Both the position numbers and the translations under genes were made by a program. From assembly GCA_017391185.1 (NCBI GenBank), contig JAFOZN010000044.1, forward strand, positions 1 through 17,552: 17,552 bases of DNA. The letters run 5' to 3'. The notes below the pieces were generated by a model. It did no database searches, was not told where the DNA came from, and saw only the letters and a list, made by a program, of their open reading frames with translations. Shown here in pieces: positions 15,019 to 17,552 of this stretch (position 1 is the first letter of the stretch; every line of letters begins with the position of its first letter). The DNA comes from Alistipes sp. Lineage in GTDB: Bacteria; Bacteroidota; Bacteroidia; Bacteroidales; Rikenellaceae.

Positions 15019-16116
15019 ATGAAGCGAATCTTTGGTTTGTTGCTACTGTTGTTGGCAACCTCTTCGTTATATGCTCAGACCGCATGGTACGATCCTCAGC
15101 AGGCTGGTTTTGATGTAATGCAGAATCAGGCCTTTGTCGATCAGATAAAGGGTTATTCGCGTCTGCCTGAGAGTGCCAAGGGCGTGGTGCGTGATGCGGT
15201 GTGGAATCTTTCGCGTCATTCGGCTGGTGTGGCTATCTTTTTCCGTACAGACTCTCCCGATATTGAGATTAAATATACCACCACGAGCCGCTCCTACGCT
15301 ATGCCACACATGCCATCTACTGGTGTGTCGGGTATAGATCTATATCGAGTGGATAATCGTGGCGAGTGGTGTTATCTGGCGGGAGGATATTCGTTTGGCG
15401 ATCAGATAACGTATAAGTATAATGATCTGCCAAAGGCTTCTGCCGATCAGGAGTTTGAATACAGATTGTACCTGCCTTTGTATAATGGTGTCAAGAGTCT
15501 GCAAATTGGAGTCAACGAGGGCTGCGAGTTTGAGTTTGTGCCAACCTCTACTCAGAAACCTATCGTTCTTTATGGTACATCCATCGCTCAGGGAGGTTGT
15601 TGCTCTCGTCCAGCTATGGCATGGGGCACTATCGTTCATCGTGAGTTGGATTACCCTTTGGTAAATCTCGGCTTTTCGGGTAATGGACATATGGAACCAG
15701 AGGTGTTGGATTATATTGCTAAGATTGATGCCTCGCTCTATATCTTGGATTGTCTGCCCAATGTGGCAAATCGTTCGTTGGATGAGATATACCAACTTTT
15801 AATCTCGGCTGTCGAGCAGATTCGTCAAAAGAGTCAAGCTCCAATCTTGTTGGTGGATCATGTCGGGTTCGGTGATGAAAAGACCGATAGAGTCAATCGA
15901 GAGAAGGTGCAGACTGCCAATGCGGCTAATCTCAAGGCTTATGAAACTCTTCGTAAGCAGGGTGATAAGAGTGTATATTACCTCTCACGCCAAGAACTTG
16001 GCTTGGATATGGACTCTACGGTTGATGGTATTCACTTGACCGATTGGGGCATGTTGCAACAGGCTGAGGCGGTATTGCGCAAGGTGGGTAAAATTTTGCG
16101 TCTTCGCACTCGATAA
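15019..16116 (+). CDS. Secreted SGNH/GDSL hydrolase with N-terminal GxDLY domain
   Basis: The 365-residue exported esterase has a signal peptide at residues 1-20 (ending SLYAQ). The N-terminal beta domain (about 20-175) carries the GxDLY motif (GIDLY, 105-109) that names its family. The SGNH domain follows, with block I GTSIAQG (186-192, nucleophile Ser188), block II NLGFSGNG (216-223, Gly218/Asn222 oxyanion), block III DCLPN (244-248) and block V DGIHL (336-340, Asp336/His339). All catalytic blocks are intact. Relatives are predicted carbohydrate esterases that remove acyl groups from polysaccharides, which fits the GH127 partner. It is the last gene of the cluster. The acyl group and polymer are unknown. 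Confidence 0.88.
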   Translation: MKRIFGLLLLLLATSSLYAQTAWYDPQQAGFDVMQNQAFVDQIKGYSRLPESAKGVVRDAVWNLSRHSAGVAIFFRTDSPDIEIKYTTTSRSYAMPHMPSTGVSGIDLYRVDNRGEWCYLAGGYSFGDQITYKYNDLPKASADQEFEYRLYLPLYNGVKSLQIGVNEGCEFEFVPTSTQKPIVLYGTSIAQGGCCSRPAMAWGTIVHRELDYPLVNLGFSGNGHMEPEVLDYIAKIDASLYILDCLPNVANRSLDEIYQLLISAVEQIRQKSQAPILLVDHVGFGDEKTDRVNREKVQTANAANLKAYETLRKQGDKSVYYLSRQELGLDMDSTVDGIHLTDWGMLQQAEAVLRKVGKILRLRTR

Positions 16117-16171
16117 AAGGTCGAAATAATAGAAGATTATGCAAAAGTTTTGCAGATAAATTGGGGTAAAT

Positions 16172-16202
16172 TTTGCTGATTCAAAATTTTGCATTACTTT
16201 TG
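16172..16202 (+). promoter_or_regulatory. Promoter of tRNA-Gln
   Basis: TTTG (16172-16175) is followed after 19 nt by TACTTTTG (16195-16202), a full Bacteroidetes consensus. Transcription should start near 16209, about 14 nt before the tRNA. Confidence 0.85.
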
Positions 16203-16222
16203 TGCCGCTTACGAGCAACGAT

Positions 16223-16296
16223 TGAGCTATGGTGTAACGGTAACACAGCAGATTTTGGTTCTGTTATTCTGAGTTCGAATCTCGGTAGCTCAACCA
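16223..16296 (+). tRNA. tRNA-Gln (anticodon UUG), CCA encoded
   Basis: The 74-nt cloverleaf is complete. The 7-bp acceptor stem TGAGCTA/TAGCTCA is perfect, and the D stem is GTGT/ACAC. The anticodon stem GCAGA/TCTGT holds loop TTTTGGT, which puts anticodon TTG at 16255-16257. The T arm is CTGAG-TTCGAAT-CTCGG, and discriminator A precedes CCA (16294-16296). The anticodon reads CAA (and CAG by wobble) as glutamine. Confidence 0.97.
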
Positions 16297-16300
16297 AAGA

Positions 16301-16329
16301 GGAGGTCAGTGATGATCTCCTTTTTTTTT
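16301..16329 (+). terminator. Rho-independent terminator of tRNA-Gln
   Basis: An 8-bp stem, GGAGGTCA/TGATCTCC (16301-16308 with 16313-16320, one G-T pair), closes on loop GTGA and is followed by nine T (16321-16329). It begins 5 nt after the tRNA CCA end. The 204 bases from here to the next gene hold only the -7 box noted at 16497. Confidence 0.92.
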
Positions 16330-16496
16330 GTTGCGCTGAGAAGGCTTTTTGTTGGGTTGCATAGAAAAGTAGAGATTGCCTGCAAAATCAGCGTGAAGTC
16401 ACATCATTTCACCAAAGCCGTTCGGCTAAGTAATGGAATCTATATCGTCTAATGATTTTATATTGCCCATTATACTATAAAGTGTAAGAAAAGATA

Positions 16497-16504
16497 TAAC
16501 TTTG
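16497..16504 (+). promoter_or_regulatory. -7 box of the GNAT gene
   Basis: TAACTTTG (16497-16504) fits TAnnTTTG and lies 30 nt before the ATG. No TTG stands at the expected distance upstream. Confidence 0.5.
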
Positions 16505-16533
16505 TAGAGCGATGATGATTAATTTTAGGAGTT

Positions 16534-17037
16534 ATGATTTTTAGGCGTGCAGAAACAAGAGAGATTGACACTATCGCTGAGATAATTGCTTCGGCCAGCT
16601 CTCGTCTTGGTGCTGCGGGCGTAGATCAGTGGCAGAGGGGATATCCCAATCGTGGTAGTGTGGAGCGAGATGTCGAAGCGAAGGTTGGTCGTGTTCTTAC
16701 ACTCGATAGTGGTGAGATTGTGGCTTACGGAGCATTGATATATACGGGCGAGCCTGCATATAACGATCTTACAGGAGGCGAGTGGCTCAGTAAGGGCGAG
16801 TACGCAGTTATCCATCGCCTGTGTGTGGCGAGTGGGCATATAGGGCAGGGTTATAGTCGCTGCTTTATGCTCCATGTTCAGGCTGAGGCTTCTGAGAATG
16901 TGGCTTCGATGCGTATTGATACCCACCCTGAAAATAAAATTATGCAAAGTCTGATCTCCTCGCTTGGATATACCTATTGTGGCGATGTGGTTATAGAGAG
17001 TCGCCGCTTGGCTTATGAAAAGTGGTTGAACGAGTAG
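16534..17037 (+). CDS. GNAT family N-acetyltransferase
   Basis: The 167-residue acetyltransferase has the GNAT fold order. The N-terminal strand and helix (MIFRRAETREIDTIAEII) are followed by the DQWQRGYPN segment (31-39) common to a Bacteroidales/Firmicutes GNAT group. A central strand (AVIHRLCVASG, 91-101) leads into the acetyl-CoA pyrophosphate loop GHIGQGYS (101-108), where Gly replaces the first Arg/Gln of the usual R/QxxGxG/A. The C-terminal SMRIDTHPENKIM...LGYTYCG part is typical. It transfers an acetyl group to an unidentified amine (small molecule or protein). It is probably monocistronic; the convergent thiamine pyrophosphokinase stop codon lies 2 nt away. Confidence 0.87.
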   Translation: MIFRRAETREIDTIAEIIASASSRLGAAGVDQWQRGYPNRGSVERDVEAKVGRVLTLDSGEIVAYGALIYTGEPAYNDLTGGEWLSKGEYAVIHRLCVASGHIGQGYSRCFMLHVQAEASENVASMRIDTHPENKIMQSLISSLGYTYCGDVVIESRRLAYEKWLNE

Positions 17038-17039
17038 CT

Positions 17040-17552
17040 CTAAATATAGTTTAAAAATACGATATACTCTCCATCGGCTGAGATGGTAAACTCCTCACCG
17101 AGAGAGTTATTTAGCGTACCCTGCCACCATGAAGTAAAGGTGTAGATAGGGTACTCCAATCCGCTGGAAGATAGGTTTTTGGCCGTGAAGTTGAAGATGG
17201 ATATTTGTTGTCCCTTCTGGCTCTTAAAAGGCCTCGTTCCTGAGCATGGGATGAATACTCCATAGTCGGTGTAACTCTTCACCCTTGCGCCCATCCTCAT
17301 ATACTCTATAAGTAGGCTGATATTGCCTATCGTATGATCCTCTCTCTTGCCCGTAGCTCCTACTATGGAGATAGAGTCATAGCCTCTTTCGAGTAGATAT
17401 TTTACCGCTTTGGTCTGGTCGTTGGTCTCTTGATCGGGAATGTAGTGTATCCTATCGGCATATTTCATACGATTCTCCTCACTTAGTGAATCTCCATCAC
17501 CCACAATAACATCGGGCATGAAACCATTGGCAATATATTGGTCAGCACCACC
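17040..17552 (-). CDS. Thiamine pyrophosphokinase, N-terminus outside window
   Basis: Thiamine pyrophosphokinase transfers pyrophosphate from ATP to thiamine to give thiamine diphosphate. The frame stays open from the ATG at 17519 to the window end, and the extra eleven codons read GGADQYIANGF. That is the family's N-terminal GGAD-type motif, so the true start lies beyond 17552. Visible catalytic-domain motifs are PDVIVGDGDS (metal/ATP-binding acidic residues) and DQETNDQTKA, followed by GATGKREDH. The C-terminal part is the smaller beta-sandwich thiamine-binding domain, ending in GEYIVFLNYI. Convergent with the GNAT gene. No TPP riboswitch can be assessed, because the leader is outside the window. 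Confidence 0.92.
   Translation of the reverse strand, partial: GGADQYIANGFMPDVIVGDGDSLSEENRMKYADRIHYIPDQETNDQTKAVKYLLERGYDSISIVGATGKREDHTIGNISLLIEYMRMGARVKSYTDYGVFIPCSGTRPFKSQKGQQISIFNFTAKNLSSSGLEYPIYTFTSWWQGTLNNSLGEEFTISADGEYIVFLNYI

Noticed and set aside
15340..15795. A 151-codon open frame antisense to the SGNH esterase
   Set aside because: It sits inside a gene with all catalytic blocks intact and has no promoter or family features.
16330..16533. Gap between the tRNA terminator and the GNAT gene searched for a small RNA or small ORF
   Set aside because: Only a -7 box near the GNAT start was found; no stable stem with a U tail and no plausible coding frame on either strand.
1..17552. Search for CRISPR arrays, IS ends, phage genes or attachment sites
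   Set aside because: No regularly spaced repeats, no transposase or integrase, and no duplication of the tRNA-Gln 3' end was seen.
17040..17552. Possible TPP riboswitch for the thiamine pyrophosphokinase gene
   Set aside because: The leader of this gene lies beyond the window end, and no THI-box-like sequence is visible elsewhere in the window.

Overview
This window looks like a core chromosomal segment of a Bacteroidales bacterium. I see no phage, plasmid, IS element or CRISPR. The best evidence is the promoter type: the Bacteroidetes -7 box TAnnTTTG recurs upstream of genes on both strands (SRP RNA, mltG, era, ffh, DUF4491, GH127, tRNA-Gln), several with a TTG/TTTG about 19-21 bases further upstream. 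A DUF4491 protein, a GxDLY-type SGNH esterase and a GH127 lipoprotein with a C-terminal F5/8C-like domain also fit gut Bacteroidales. A family such as Rikenellaceae is possible, but I cannot settle it from the sequence.

Layout. 1-2224 (+): 3' part of anaerobic ribonucleotide reductase nrdD, then its activase nrdG, overlapping by 23 nt. 2276-2377 (-): a small SRP RNA with its own promoter and terminator, convergent with nrdG. 2546-4689 (+): mltG (peptidoglycan lytic transglycosylase) and a GT4-type glycosyltransferase, ending in a long perfect hairpin shared with the opposing operon. 4730-9071 (-): era, a TPR-repeat protein and an MFS transporter, probably one transcript. 9175-9648 (-): a small outer-membrane beta-barrel protein with a poly-G tract in its putative promoter. 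9858-11186 (-): ffh, the protein partner of the SRP RNA. 11360-11644 (+): DUF4491 membrane protein, convergent with a MazG-like pyrophosphohydrolase (11655-11975, -).

12105-16116 (+): a three-gene cluster of a secreted GH127 beta-L-arabinofuranosidase-like lipoprotein, a small hotdog thioesterase with FlK-like catalytic spacing, and a secreted SGNH/GxDLY esterase. 16223-16296 (+): tRNA-Gln(UUG) with clear promoter and terminator. 16534-17037 (+): GNAT acetyltransferase. 17040-17552 (-): thiamine pyrophosphokinase, cut by the window end.

Most of the window is housekeeping: protein targeting (SRP RNA plus Ffh), ribosome assembly (Era), anaerobic dNTP synthesis, cell-wall turnover and nucleotide sanitation. 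The accessory part is the GH127-thioesterase-esterase cluster, likely used on arabinose-containing, ester-decorated plant or microbial glycans. It has no SusC/SusD pair or regulator in view. I found no convincing wholly new system. The items most worth a second look are the poly-G promoter spacer, the paired repeats at the GH127 promoter, and the hotdog enzyme placed between two secreted glycan enzymes.
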